From NCBI GenBank assembly GCA_052034135.1, contig JBPOJC010000002.1, positions 1-28,962 on the forward strand: 28,962 bases of DNA. The letters run 5' to 3'. Under the pieces are notes generated by a model. The model saw only the letters and a list, made by a program, of their open reading frames with translations. It searched no databases and was not told where the DNA came from. Shown here one piece after another: positions 1 through 6,149 of this stretch (positions are counted from its first letter, which is position 1; each line of letters starts with the position of its first letter). The DNA comes from JAGPKI01 sp052034135 (lineage in GTDB: Bacteria; Caldisericota; Caldisericia; UBA6126; JAGPKI01). Made by a program: the position numbers and the translations under genes.

Positions 1-2
1 AG

Positions 3-1001
3 GTTCAAGAACTTTGGGATGTAGCAATGACGGAAATTGATGCCACAAAATCTCAGGCTCTTTTAGATAGAAAAGGTTGTAAAGTTTCTCACTGGCAACC
101 GCCTCCAGGTGGAATTCAAGATCCTCGAGATGGAACATGGATAAGAGATTTCGGAAGTAAAGGATCAGGCAATGGGCAACTACTTAATCCTGAATCCTGC
201 GTTTATGATAGAGAATCAAATCTTTGGGTAGCGGATACCGGAAATAATAGAATTGTTAAGTTTGATATTAAAGGTAATTTCATTATGAATGTTGGTAAAG
301 CTGGCTCTGGAAATGGTGAGTTTAAAGAACCTTGTGAAGTAGCTGTGGACTTTTATAAAGAGCAGGGCAATAAACTGTATGTGCTTGATAGGGGCAATAA
401 ACGGGTTCAGGTATTTACTTCCAAAGGACAGTTTGTTAAAGCATTTCCATTAAAAGAACTCAATACACCATCATCAATGACTGTTGACCTTGAAGGAAAT
501 GTATGGGTCTCCGATATAGCTTTAAATAAAATATTTAAGTACGATAACAACGGCAAGCTTTTACTTACAATTTCTAATGCTATAAATCCACAAGAAGTTA
601 AAAGAACTATTGTGAGAGTTTATATCGGTAAGTACATTATGAAAGTAAACGATGAGCCAAAAGCCATCGATGCTCCTCCTTTTATTGAAAGCGGTAGAAC
701 TCTTGTTCCAATAAGAGCAATTTCTGAACCTCTTGGAGCAAAAGTTGAATGGATTGAAAAAGAGAGAAAAGTAACTATTCGTCTTGGGGGAAATACAATT
801 GAAATGTGGATCGGAAACCCTCAAGGAAGAATTAACGGTAAACCATACAAAATGCCAGATGGTGTACCGCCAAAAATAGTTAAAAGCAGGACCTTTGTGC
901 CAGTGAGATTTGTCGCTGAAGGATTAGGTGCTGTTGTTAACTGGAATCCAAAAGATGCTCAAATTGGTACTGGAGCTGTAACTGTATATTATCCGAAATA
1001 A
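3..1001 (+). CDS. NHL-repeat protein with C-terminal copper-amine-oxidase-N-like domain (5'-partial)
   Basis: The reading frame is open to the left edge of the window. The first internal ATG (27) has no convincing ribosome binding site, and the codons before it read as coding, so the true start most likely lies upstream. Counted from that ATG, residues about 45-190 hold NHL-type beta-propeller repeats, with recurring pieces such as NLWVADTGNNRIVKF, LYVLDRGNKRVQVF and NVWVSDIALNKIFKY. Residues about 195-324 form a copper-amine-oxidase N-like domain, recognisable from RTLVPIRAISEPLGAKVEW and RTFVPVRFVAEGLGAVVNW. These domains are typical of secreted or surface proteins of anaerobes, and no copper enzyme activity is implied. 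The propeller probably binds a ligand or partner outside the membrane. It is followed by a strong terminator, so it ends its transcript. Domain assignment is firm; biological role unknown. Confidence 0.85.
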   Translation, partial: VQELWDVAMTEIDATKSQALLDRKGCKVSHWQPPPGGIQDPRDGTWIRDFGSKGSGNGQLLNPESCVYDRESNLWVADTGNNRIVKFDIKGNFIMNVGKAGSGNGEFKEPCEVAVDFYKEQGNKLYVLDRGNKRVQVFTSKGQFVKAFPLKELNTPSSMTVDLEGNVWVSDIALNKIFKYDNNGKLLLTISNAINPQEVKRTIVRVYIGKYIMKVNDEPKAIDAPPFIESGRTLVPIRAISEPLGAKVEWIEKERKVTIRLGGNTIEMWIGNPQGRINGKPYKMPDGVPPKIVKSRTFVPVRFVAEGLGAVVNWNPKDAQIGTGAVTVYYPK

Positions 1002-1035
1002 AGATTGGTTTTAGGTAAAATTTAAACTAAAATGG

Positions 1036-1085
1036 AACTCTCCCAGTCATTGAATTGTATTATAAAATGAATGGGAGAGTTTTTA
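1036..1085 (+). terminator. Rho-independent terminator after the NHL-repeat gene
   Basis: The arms at 1036-1045 and 1072-1081 are perfect 10-base complements (AACTCTCCCA / TGGGAGAGTT). After one mismatch a further 5 bp (1047-1051 with 1066-1070) extend the stem. A run of T with ATT follows directly. It lies between two + strand genes, 35 bases after the stop of the first. Confidence 0.85.
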
Positions 1086-1108
1086 ATTATATAAATTTAA
1101 GGTAATTT

Positions 1109-1819
1109 ATGAGGAAGAATTTAGTGAAAAAATTAAGAATTAATATAGTTGACATAATACTTATAGTAATTTTTCTCTTTGTTGCCTTTTCGCTAATTTC
1201 AAGATCATCTTCGAATGCTTCATTAGCAGAGATAAGCTTTAACAATCTTCCTTCTCCTGAAACAGTTAACGAAATACTTATTTCTGAGTACAACAGGACT
1301 CCTCTTTCACCAGAATTTAGTGGCTCAAGTTTTTCTACCAAATTTATTTCTCTTAAATATTCATTTTTAGATTTTGCATCAAGTAATAAATTTACAGGTT
1401 ATTTTCTTAATTACTTTAATAAATCGGGCTTTGGTAGATCAGATTGCTCAAGTTGCGCTAATCCAGTTAGTGGTTGTTCAGATTTTGAAACTCTCATTTA
1501 TTACTATCCTGTTGATATTTCTTTAAAAGAGCTTCATGCAAAGATTAATAATGACCCAAGGTTATTAATAATTGATGTTAGAGATGAAAAAGATTATCTT
1601 GAAGGGCATATTCCATCATCAGTAAATATTCCACTTTTAGATGTTGTAAATTTTATGGTGACTGTTGATAGATGGAGTGAAATTGTTATCGTTGGAGATA
1701 GCTATATTCAGTCAAAATTAGCAGCTGAAGCACTTCAAAGGCTTAACTTTCATAGAGTTCATAGACTTAATGTGTCTGTTAATAAATGGGATGGAGAATT
1801 CGAGAGTTTTGTTAGATAG
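1109..1819 (+). CDS. Membrane-anchored rhodanese-like protein, catalytic cysteine missing
   Basis: A short basic N-terminus and one hydrophobic helix (about residues 13-30) anchor the protein, with the rest probably outside the membrane. A linker contains cysteines C113, C116 and C123 (CSSC...GC). A rhodanese-like fold spans about 136-236, with the family's IDVRDEKDYLEGHIPSSVNIPL signature at 155 onwards. In active rhodaneses the loop after the next strand is C-R-x-G-x-R-S. Here the equivalent stretch is GDSYIQS at 196-202, so the sulfur-carrying cysteine is glycine and the arginines are gone. It is therefore probably a binding or scaffold domain rather than a sulfurtransferase. It opens a four-gene cassette; the next gene starts 4 bases after its stop. 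An AAGG sequence just upstream of the ATG supports the start. Specific function unknown. Confidence 0.8.
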   Translation: MRKNLVKKLRINIVDIILIVIFLFVAFSLISRSSSNASLAEISFNNLPSPETVNEILISEYNRTPLSPEFSGSSFSTKFISLKYSFLDFASSNKFTGYFLNYFNKSGFGRSDCSSCANPVSGCSDFETLIYYYPVDISLKELHAKINNDPRLLIIDVRDEKDYLEGHIPSSVNIPLLDVVNFMVTVDRWSEIVIVGDSYIQSKLAAEALQRLNFHRVHRLNVSVNKWDGEFESFVR

Positions 1820-1823
1820 ATAG

Positions 1824-2384
1824 ATGAAAACAAGAGAAATTACTCAAATTGCCTTGTTTAGCGCTATAGGTTTTGTATTTTATGCAATCACTGCTCCCTT
1901 TATTGATGCAGCTCTACCTTTGACAGGTTGTTTGATAAGACCTATGATTTTTTTAACATATCTATCATCTCAATTCCACTTTAATAAAAAAGCTCTTATA
2001 TATATTGCTTTGCTTAGTAGTGCTTTATATGCTCTTGTTATTCCTTGTTTTGTCAATGGTGCATCGATTCCTGTAAGTTTAGTATTTATTCTCGTTTCTA
2101 ATGAAACGAGATCTAAATTTAATGGTTTTATTACTGTAGTTGCTTCTTCTCTTGCTGCTTTTGCTTCGCTTGCCTTCGTAGCTTTTGTTTTTAGCTCGAA
2201 TAAAACCGATTTTATTACTATTCTTAAATCTTTTCCAATTGTTTTTGCTTCAGTATTAGTGGTTGGTTTTATAAAATATAAATTTGGTAAAGTTAATTGT
2301 ATTGGATGCAATATGTGCGATAGAAGTGATATTACTCCATTCATTAAAGAATCTGATCTAAAGAAGAATGGAAACGTTGAATAG
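1824..2384 (+). CDS. Multi-pass membrane protein with C-terminal CxxCxxC motif
   Basis: 186 residues with about five hydrophobic segments between residues 5 and 150, then a polar tail with a cysteine cluster C159-C162-C165 (CIGCNMC). The first segment (ITQIALFSAIGFVFYAI) looks like the opening helix of ECF-type transporter substrate-binding (S) components, but I cannot assign a substrate and the resemblance may be only general. Further cysteines lie in or near membrane segments. The tail cysteines could bind a metal or an iron-sulfur cluster, or exchange disulfides with the neighbouring thioredoxin-like protein (inference). The gene starts 4 bases after the rhodanese-like gene and is followed by the lipoprotein gene after 8 bases, which strongly suggests cotranscription. 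Confidence 0.7.
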   Translation: MKTREITQIALFSAIGFVFYAITAPFIDAALPLTGCLIRPMIFLTYLSSQFHFNKKALIYIALLSSALYALVIPCFVNGASIPVSLVFILVSNETRSKFNGFITVVASSLAAFASLAFVAFVFSSNKTDFITILKSFPIVFASVLVVGFIKYKFGKVNCIGCNMCDRSDITPFIKESDLKKNGNVE

Positions 2385-2392
2385 AAAGAGGT

Positions 2393-2806
2393 ATGACTAA
2401 AATAATAAAAAAAATTTTATCCACAGTAGCTTTGATTTTATTTACATTTTCTTTATTTTCCTGCTCAGGAGGAGAAAATCTAAAAAAAACTTATTATGGT
2501 GAAGATGAATTTGATAAAACTATGGTTCAAGATGTTAAAATCGAAGATTTAATAAAAGAACCTGATGAATATTCGCTTTCTTTTATTAGCGTAGAGGGTG
2601 AAATAGCCACAGAATGCTCTGTTGGTTGTTGGTTTTTTTTAAAAGATGGTGCAGGAAATCAAATGTATATTGACTTAAGTACTCAAAATTTTGCTATTCC
2701 TCAGGCAGTAGGTCATAAAGTCAAAGTTACCGGTATTTTTGAAAATAGAGCTTCAAATCCAAGGATAATAGCGTATGAGGTCGAATTTCTTGACGTTAAA
2801 AAATAA
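2393..2806 (+). CDS. Small lipoprotein with OB-fold-like domain (DUF4920-like)
   Basis: The N-terminus is a lipoprotein signal: basic residues, a hydrophobic run and a lipobox LFSC with the acylated cysteine at 24. The mature part, about 110 residues, contains VEGEIATECSVGCWFFL followed by beta-rich sequence ending VGHKVKVTGIF. The motif C75-x3-C79-W resembles the 'VCxxxGCW' signature of DUF4920-type OB-fold proteins, which are envelope proteins of uncertain role and often lie near thioredoxin-like genes. The paired cysteines could be a redox pair or a metal site (inference). An AAAGAGG sequence precedes the ATG closely. The end overlaps the start of the next gene by 32 bases, so the two are translated from one message. 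Confidence 0.75.
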   Translation: MTKIIKKILSTVALILFTFSLFSCSGGENLKKTYYGEDEFDKTMVQDVKIEDLIKEPDEYSLSFISVEGEIATECSVGCWFFLKDGAGNQMYIDLSTQNFAIPQAVGHKVKVTGIFENRASNPRIIAYEVEFLDVKK

Positions 2807-3704
2807 ACTCATCTTATTTTTCCTCATATTCTTTCTTTTTTTCAGTTTCATTTTCAATACTTTTGCTAATGAAATTGAAGAGGTAGTATTCTCTGTCAAT
2901 AAGTATATTTTTTCAGTTGGAGGGCAACCCTTTAAACTTGATGTTGCGCCATGCTATGATAATGTTTCAAATCATTTTTTGATTCCTTTGAGGGCATTTG
3001 GTGAACTTTTAAAGTACTCAGTAGATTGGAATGAAACTGAAAGAAAAGCAACTCTAATAAAAAAGGGTTTTTCAATTGAAATTTATGCTGACTTACATAA
3101 TTATTTAATTGACGATAAAGAAGAAATTGTAACCCTTAAAATTAAAAATGGTCGCATTTTGATCGATGAATACTCTGTTTCTAAAATTTTCAACACTAAA
3201 TTTAGCATTATAATTCCTGAAAAGGAGATAAAATTTTTTGTTCCAAGAAGTGAAATCCATATTATTGCTATGGACTTTACATTAAAAGACACAAAAGGAA
3301 ACATCTTCGATTTATACGAAACTTTAGATAGAAAAGATGTTAATTTAGTCATTCTTAATTTCTGGGCTACTTATTGTCCAATTTGCCTTAAAGAACTTCC
3401 TCAATTTGTCTCTCTGTATAATGATTATAAAGATAAAGGTATTCTTGTTGTTGGAATAAATACTGATACTTCTTCCACAGAGGAAATGAGAGAGCAAGTA
3501 ATAAAAAAATATGGAGTTAATTATCCGGTGCTCATCGATTTAAATAGCGAAGTTTATGATTTGTACTCTGTTTCAGGAGTGCCAAATCTTTTTGTTGTAA
3601 ATAAAGAAAGAGAAATAATTTTACATCATCTTGGTGCAAGTGATTCTTATTTTGACTATCTTAGATCTTATATTGATAGATATCTTTCTGAAATTAAAAA
3701 TTAG
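2775..3704 (+). CDS. Secreted copper-amine-oxidase-N-like domain fused to TlpA/ResA-type thioredoxin
   Basis: Signal peptide at residues about 8-31 (hydrophobic run, then NTFANE). Residues about 36-155 are a copper-amine-oxidase-N-like domain (FLIPLRAFGELLKYSVDWNETERKA). Residues about 165-309 are a TlpA/ResA-type thioredoxin fold with NFWATYCPICLKELPQF and the cis-proline region SVSGVPNLFVV. The active-site pair is C201-P-I-C204. TlpA-like proteins reduce or oxidise disulfides in extracytoplasmic proteins, commonly in cytochrome c maturation or envelope redox control. No cytochrome maturation gene is visible nearby. The start overlaps the lipoprotein gene by 32 bases and is supported by AAGGA at 2761-2765, nine bases before the ATG. 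Last gene of the cassette; the domain fusion is unusual. Confidence 0.85.
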   Translation: MRSNFLTLKNKLILFFLIFFLFFSFIFNTFANEIEEVVFSVNKYIFSVGGQPFKLDVAPCYDNVSNHFLIPLRAFGELLKYSVDWNETERKATLIKKGFSIEIYADLHNYLIDDKEEIVTLKIKNGRILIDEYSVSKIFNTKFSIIIPEKEIKFFVPRSEIHIIAMDFTLKDTKGNIFDLYETLDRKDVNLVILNFWATYCPICLKELPQFVSLYNDYKDKGILVVGINTDTSSTEEMREQVIKKYGVNYPVLIDLNSEVYDLYSVSGVPNLFVVNKEREIILHHLGASDSYFDYLRSYIDRYLSEIKN

Positions 3705-3830
3705 ACTTAGCTTTAGAGTAGAATAAATATAAATACCTTGATCAAAACAGATTAAGTTTGGATTTTTGGTTTACTTAAATCTTGTAAAAAATTTTTTGAT
3801 TGAAATTTAAATGCTTTATCTATAAAAGCT

Positions 3831-3858
3831 TTGATAGCTATACAAGAAAATTTATAAT
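3831..3858 (+). promoter_or_regulatory. Sigma-A-type promoter for the DUF169 gene
   Basis: TTGATA (3831-3836), a 16-base spacer and TATAAT (3853-3858) match the housekeeping consensus at 5/6 and 6/6 positions. The start codon at 3902 lies 43 bases after the -10 box, leaving a short leader with a GGAGGAAT ribosome binding site. An imperfect palindrome at 3820-3837 overlaps the -35 box. Confidence 0.7.
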
Positions 3859-3901
3859 ATGGGCAGTTTGTTTTGAATAAAAATATTTAGCGGAGGAATA
3901 A

Positions 3902-4660
3902 ATGGACGATAAAAAAGCTTCAAAAATACTTGAAGAAACCTTAAAACTTCAGACTAAACCCGTAGTAATTAAACTATGCAAAGAAAATAACGATGAACAA
4001 TGCTCTCTAATTCGCTATAAAATTAATTTATGTCAAATGGTTGCGATGGCACGATATCATAAAAAGGTAACTTCACAGAAAGCTTCAGGGATGGTTTGTG
4101 CTCTTGGCGCAAGCTGTCTTGGACTTATGAAGACCAAAGAAACATTTATTTCTGGATCCGCAGTTGTGGGTAGATATGCAAAAGATGAAAAAATAGGAAA
4201 GAAATTTATGTCAAATGTGTACAAACTTGGGGATAATGGTAAACAGTATGAACTTGTCACTGTGGGACCGCTTGGTGAAGTAGAAAATCCCTCTGTTGTT
4301 GTACTATATGTAAATCCTGCCCAGGTTCTTCCTATAATTCACGCTAATGTGTTTGATAGTGGAGAGAAAGTATCTTATGACACAGTTGCTGAGGGAGCAT
4401 TATGTGAAGCAATTGCATTATCAGTTGGAAAAGGTAAAGTTCATATAGGATTTCCCTGCGCAGGAGATAGAAGATTTGGTGGAACACAGAAAGATGAACT
4501 TATTTTTTCAATGCCTTATACTGAATTATTTAGAATTTCAAAAAATCTTGAAGATCTCACCAGTTTGGGAGTATCAGTCTATCCAATAGCACCAAATGTT
4601 ATGTGGACTCCCATAATGCCTGAAGCCTATACAATTTCTGATGAAGACCTTCAAAACTAA
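3902..4660 (+). CDS. DUF169 family protein
   Basis: 252 residues, soluble, no signal peptide. It matches my memory of the DUF169 family (COG2043), with an N-terminal region that includes KPVVIKL, a central cysteine-containing GMVCALGASCLG, and a C-terminal VHIGFPCAGDRRFGGTQKDELIFSMPY. The family occurs in anaerobes and archaea and its biochemistry is not established as far as I know. The conserved cysteines and glycine-rich stretches could hold a cofactor, but that is a guess. An excellent GGAGGAAT sequence precedes the ATG. It has its own promoter (3831-3858) and is followed by a possible terminator, so it is probably monocistronic. Family assignment fairly sure, function unknown. Confidence 0.8.
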   Translation: MDDKKASKILEETLKLQTKPVVIKLCKENNDEQCSLIRYKINLCQMVAMARYHKKVTSQKASGMVCALGASCLGLMKTKETFISGSAVVGRYAKDEKIGKKFMSNVYKLGDNGKQYELVTVGPLGEVENPSVVVLYVNPAQVLPIIHANVFDSGEKVSYDTVAEGALCEAIALSVGKGKVHIGFPCAGDRRFGGTQKDELIFSMPYTELFRISKNLEDLTSLGVSVYPIAPNVMWTPIMPEAYTISDEDLQN

Positions 4661-4701
4661 TAATTAATTTAAAGTTCCATTTTGGGTTTTTCTGCACTCA
4701 G

Positions 4702-4732
4702 TTAATTGTTGATGTTGCAAAAAGACAATTAA
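4702..4732 (+). terminator. Possible weak terminator after the DUF169 gene
   Basis: Inverted repeat TTAATTGT (4702-4709) / ACAATTAA (4725-4732) with a 15-base loop, followed by AT-rich sequence containing CTTAATTTTTAATTT. The stem is AT-rich, so activity is uncertain. Confidence 0.35.
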
Positions 4733-4767
4733 TTACCTTAATTTTTAATTTAGAAAAAATATTTTGA

Positions 4768-4789
4768 GATAGTATAATTTTAGACTATC
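4768..4789 (+). promoter_or_regulatory. TATAAT box inside an inverted repeat, upstream of the small membrane protein gene
   Basis: TATAAT lies at 4773-4778 and the stretch GATAGT (4768-4773) / ACTATC (4784-4789) forms perfect 6-base arms around it. The 13-base stretch TATAATTTTAGAC (4773-4785) occurs again at 11060-11072 upstream of the murein operon. No good -35 box is visible at 16-18 bases. Probably a -10 element, perhaps overlapped by an operator. Confidence 0.4.
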
Positions 4790-4833
4790 GAATTTCAATT
4801 TTTTAATTTCTTTAAATCAGGGAGGAGCTTAAA

Positions 4834-5085
4834 ATGGAGCAGAGAGTATCTCAGTTTGATGAATCACCTTTATCAGTTGGAGATTATTTAATTATGTTTA
4901 TTTTACTTGCTATTCCTTTTGTTAACCTGATTATGATGCTTGTATGGGCATTTAGTGGAAGTGGTAATTTGAATAGAAGAAATTTTGCAAGGGCTGGACT
5001 TATTGTTATCGTAATTGAGATTGTTCTCGTAGCTATCTTCTGGGGCAGTATTGCTGCATTGTTTTTTAGAGGCGGAGCACTGTAG
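4834..5085 (+). CDS. Small two-helix membrane protein
   Basis: 83 residues with two hydrophobic helices (about 18-40 and 53-76) joined by a polar loop GSGNLNRRNFARA. This layout (short acidic N-terminus, LLAIPFVNLIMMLVWAF, asparagine/arginine loop, second helix) is typical of a widespread family of small uncharacterised membrane proteins in Firmicutes and other anaerobes; I know no function for it. A near-perfect ribosome binding site GGGAGGAG lies just before the ATG, which argues that it is a real gene despite its size. It stands alone between a possible terminator and the repeat region. Confidence 0.75.
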   Translation: MEQRVSQFDESPLSVGDYLIMFILLAIPFVNLIMMLVWAFSGSGNLNRRNFARAGLIVIVIEIVLVAIFWGSIAALFFRGGAL

Positions 5086-5159
5086 CAAATTTAAATTGCT
5101 GGATTAATTATATAACGAATTTATTTTATTAGTAATTCGCGATTTGTCTCAACTAAAAT

Positions 5160-5207
5160 CTTGACGGTACATGTGATAAAGTGAATATGTACTTTATGTA
5201 GGTCAAG
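5160..5207. repeat. Imperfect hairpin
   Basis: CTTGAC (5160-5165) pairs with GTCAAG (5202-5207), and inside a small internal loop TACAT (5168-5172) pairs with ATGTA (5196-5200). An alternative inner pairing is GTACAT (5167-5172) with ATGTAC (5187-5192). No T-run follows, so it is not an ordinary terminator. Confidence 0.45.
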
Positions 5208-5251
5208 TAACAGAAGGCAAAAAGATGAGATTAGGAATGGCGGGGGGATGC

Positions 5252-5362
5252 ACGGAAATTCCCGCGAATTTTCTCGTCATCCCCACGATTTTTCTTATCA
5301 TTCCCACGATTTTTCTCGTCATTCCCACGATTTTTCTTGTCATTCCCGCGAAAGCGGGAATC
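5252..5362. repeat. 21-base tandem repeat ending in a dRS3-like palindrome
   Basis: Three consecutive 21-base units at 5273-5293, 5294-5314 and 5315-5335 share the form CTYRTCATYCCCACGATTTTT. A degenerate unit precedes them (about 5254-5272), and a fourth unit begins at 5336 but runs into a perfect palindrome at 5342-5361. That palindrome has 8-base arms ATTCCCGC / GCGGGAAT closed by a GAAA tetraloop. It fits the ATTCCC-N8-GGGAAT pattern known for the Neisseria dRS3 element and related repeats of other bacteria. Only the last unit is palindromic, so the array looks like partial duplication of the repeat's left arm. Confidence 0.8.
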
Positions 5363-5611
5363 CATGCCATTTTTCTTTACTCCCAAATTCAATTATTGCG
5401 AAATATAGTATTATTTAGTCATCCTCGAATGTTTTTGTAGGGGAGCCAGGAACCTTTTTTAATTTTTTTCAGTGTAAATTCAAGTCTAATGTAAAATCTT
5501 GGGGGATAGAACCTTTTTAAGGCATTTCGTGATTTTGTGAATGCTTTTATACATAGAAAAAAGAGGAGACCCTTCGTCGCTTTCAGATATGCTCCTCAGG
5601 GTGACCACGCT

Positions 5612-5656
5612 GTCATTCCGAAGTGCGGTTTTTTCGCACACGTACTGAGGAATCTC
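5612..5656. repeat. Palindromic interspersed repeat, copy A
   Basis: Begins GTCATTCC and ends GGAATCTCC. Outer arms ATTCC (5615-5619) / GGAAT (5649-5653); inner stem GTGCG (5623-5627) / CGCAC (5635-5639) with a T-rich loop. Copy B is 13 bases further on. Confidence 0.75.
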
Positions 5657-5669
5657 CGTGCTCCCTCCC

Positions 5670-5718
5670 GTCATTCCGAAGTGCATCTTTTTGTTTTGCA
5701 CATGTCCTGAGGAATCTC
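5670..5718. repeat. Palindromic interspersed repeat, copy B
   Basis: Same outer ends as copy A (GTCATTCCGAAGTGC at the left, CTGAGGAATCTC at the right). The inner stem is GTGCA (5681-5685) / TGCAC (5697-5701). The loop-closing pair is A-T here and G-C in copy A, a compensatory change, while the loops differ in sequence and length. Confidence 0.75.
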
Positions 5719-5763
5719 AGTATTTAATCTTTCCACTATTGCGGGTGGTAGATTTATATTTCA

Positions 5764-5782
5764 TTTGCATTTATTATGCAAA
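5764..5782. repeat. Short perfect hairpin
   Basis: TTTGCAT (5764-5770), loop TTATT, ATGCAAA (5776-5782). Not followed by a T-run. Confidence 0.5.
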
Positions 5783-5791
5783 CGAAGGTGG

Positions 5792-5854
5792 AAAAAGAGT
5801 AGACCCTTCGTTGCAGTGAAATAAGTGTTTCGGGATGCCATTCCATTGTCATTC
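5792..5854. repeat. Diverged second copy of the 5558-5620 block
   Basis: AAAAAGAGTAGACCCTTCGT followed by TGC (5792-5814) matches 5558-5580 at 21 of 23 bases. The sequence then diverges, but TGTCATTC recurs at 5847-5854 as it does at 5611-5618. The order of blocks is the same in both copies, indicating an old duplication or two insertions of one element. Confidence 0.6.
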
Positions 5855-6124
5855 TGGGCGTTAGCAATGAATTTTCTCAGTATGGTAAAAACGGTTGAGA
5901 GTTTTTTTGATAAAATTGTGAATTGGTTTCATTTCAAATAAATAAAAATTACCAAGTTCCAAAGAATTCAATAAAATGAAAGCGTAAAAAAGTTACGTTT
6001 AGATTTTTTAATGAAGCAATATCAATAACATCTCATTAGGAAAATTAAATAAAGTAACAAAACTTGTTAGTTACTCATAAAAACTTGTTTATTGATTAAT
6101 ATTTATTAATTTCTTTTCATATTG

Positions 6125-6130
6125 TATAAT
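6125..6130 (+). promoter_or_regulatory. -10 box for the DJ-1/PfpI gene
   Basis: A perfect TATAAT with TG directly before it, 19 bases ahead of the start codon. No clear -35 box is visible at the usual distance. Confidence 0.45.
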
Positions 6131-6149
6131 ATTTACAAAGGAGGAAGAT

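Larger units (their letters stand above)
5086..6149. other. Gene-free repeat-rich region
   Basis: About 1.06 kb without a credible gene. It contains, in order: small hairpins at 5116-5139 and 5160-5207, a 21-base tandem array ending in a perfect palindrome (5252-5362), two copies of a palindromic repeat starting GTCATTCC and ending GGAATCTC (5612-5656 and 5670-5718), a hairpin with TTTGCAT / ATGCAAA arms (5764-5782), and a diverged second copy of the block around 5558-5620 at 5792-5854. Roughly the last 250 bases are AT-rich and end in a -10 box for the next gene. GC content in the repeats is clearly higher than in the surrounding DNA. Confidence 0.8.

Noticed and set aside
5273..5362. Possible CRISPR array
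   Set aside because: The units are joined without spacers and are only 21 bases long; no cas gene is near.
5225..5440. 71-residue + strand reading frame with TIFLVIP repeated
   Set aside because: It is a translation of the 21-base tandem array and palindrome. 21 is a multiple of three, so the frame stays open by arithmetic. No real ribosome binding site and low-complexity product.
5486..5701. 71-residue - strand reading frame
   Set aside because: It runs through the palindromic repeats and its composition matches them rather than a protein.
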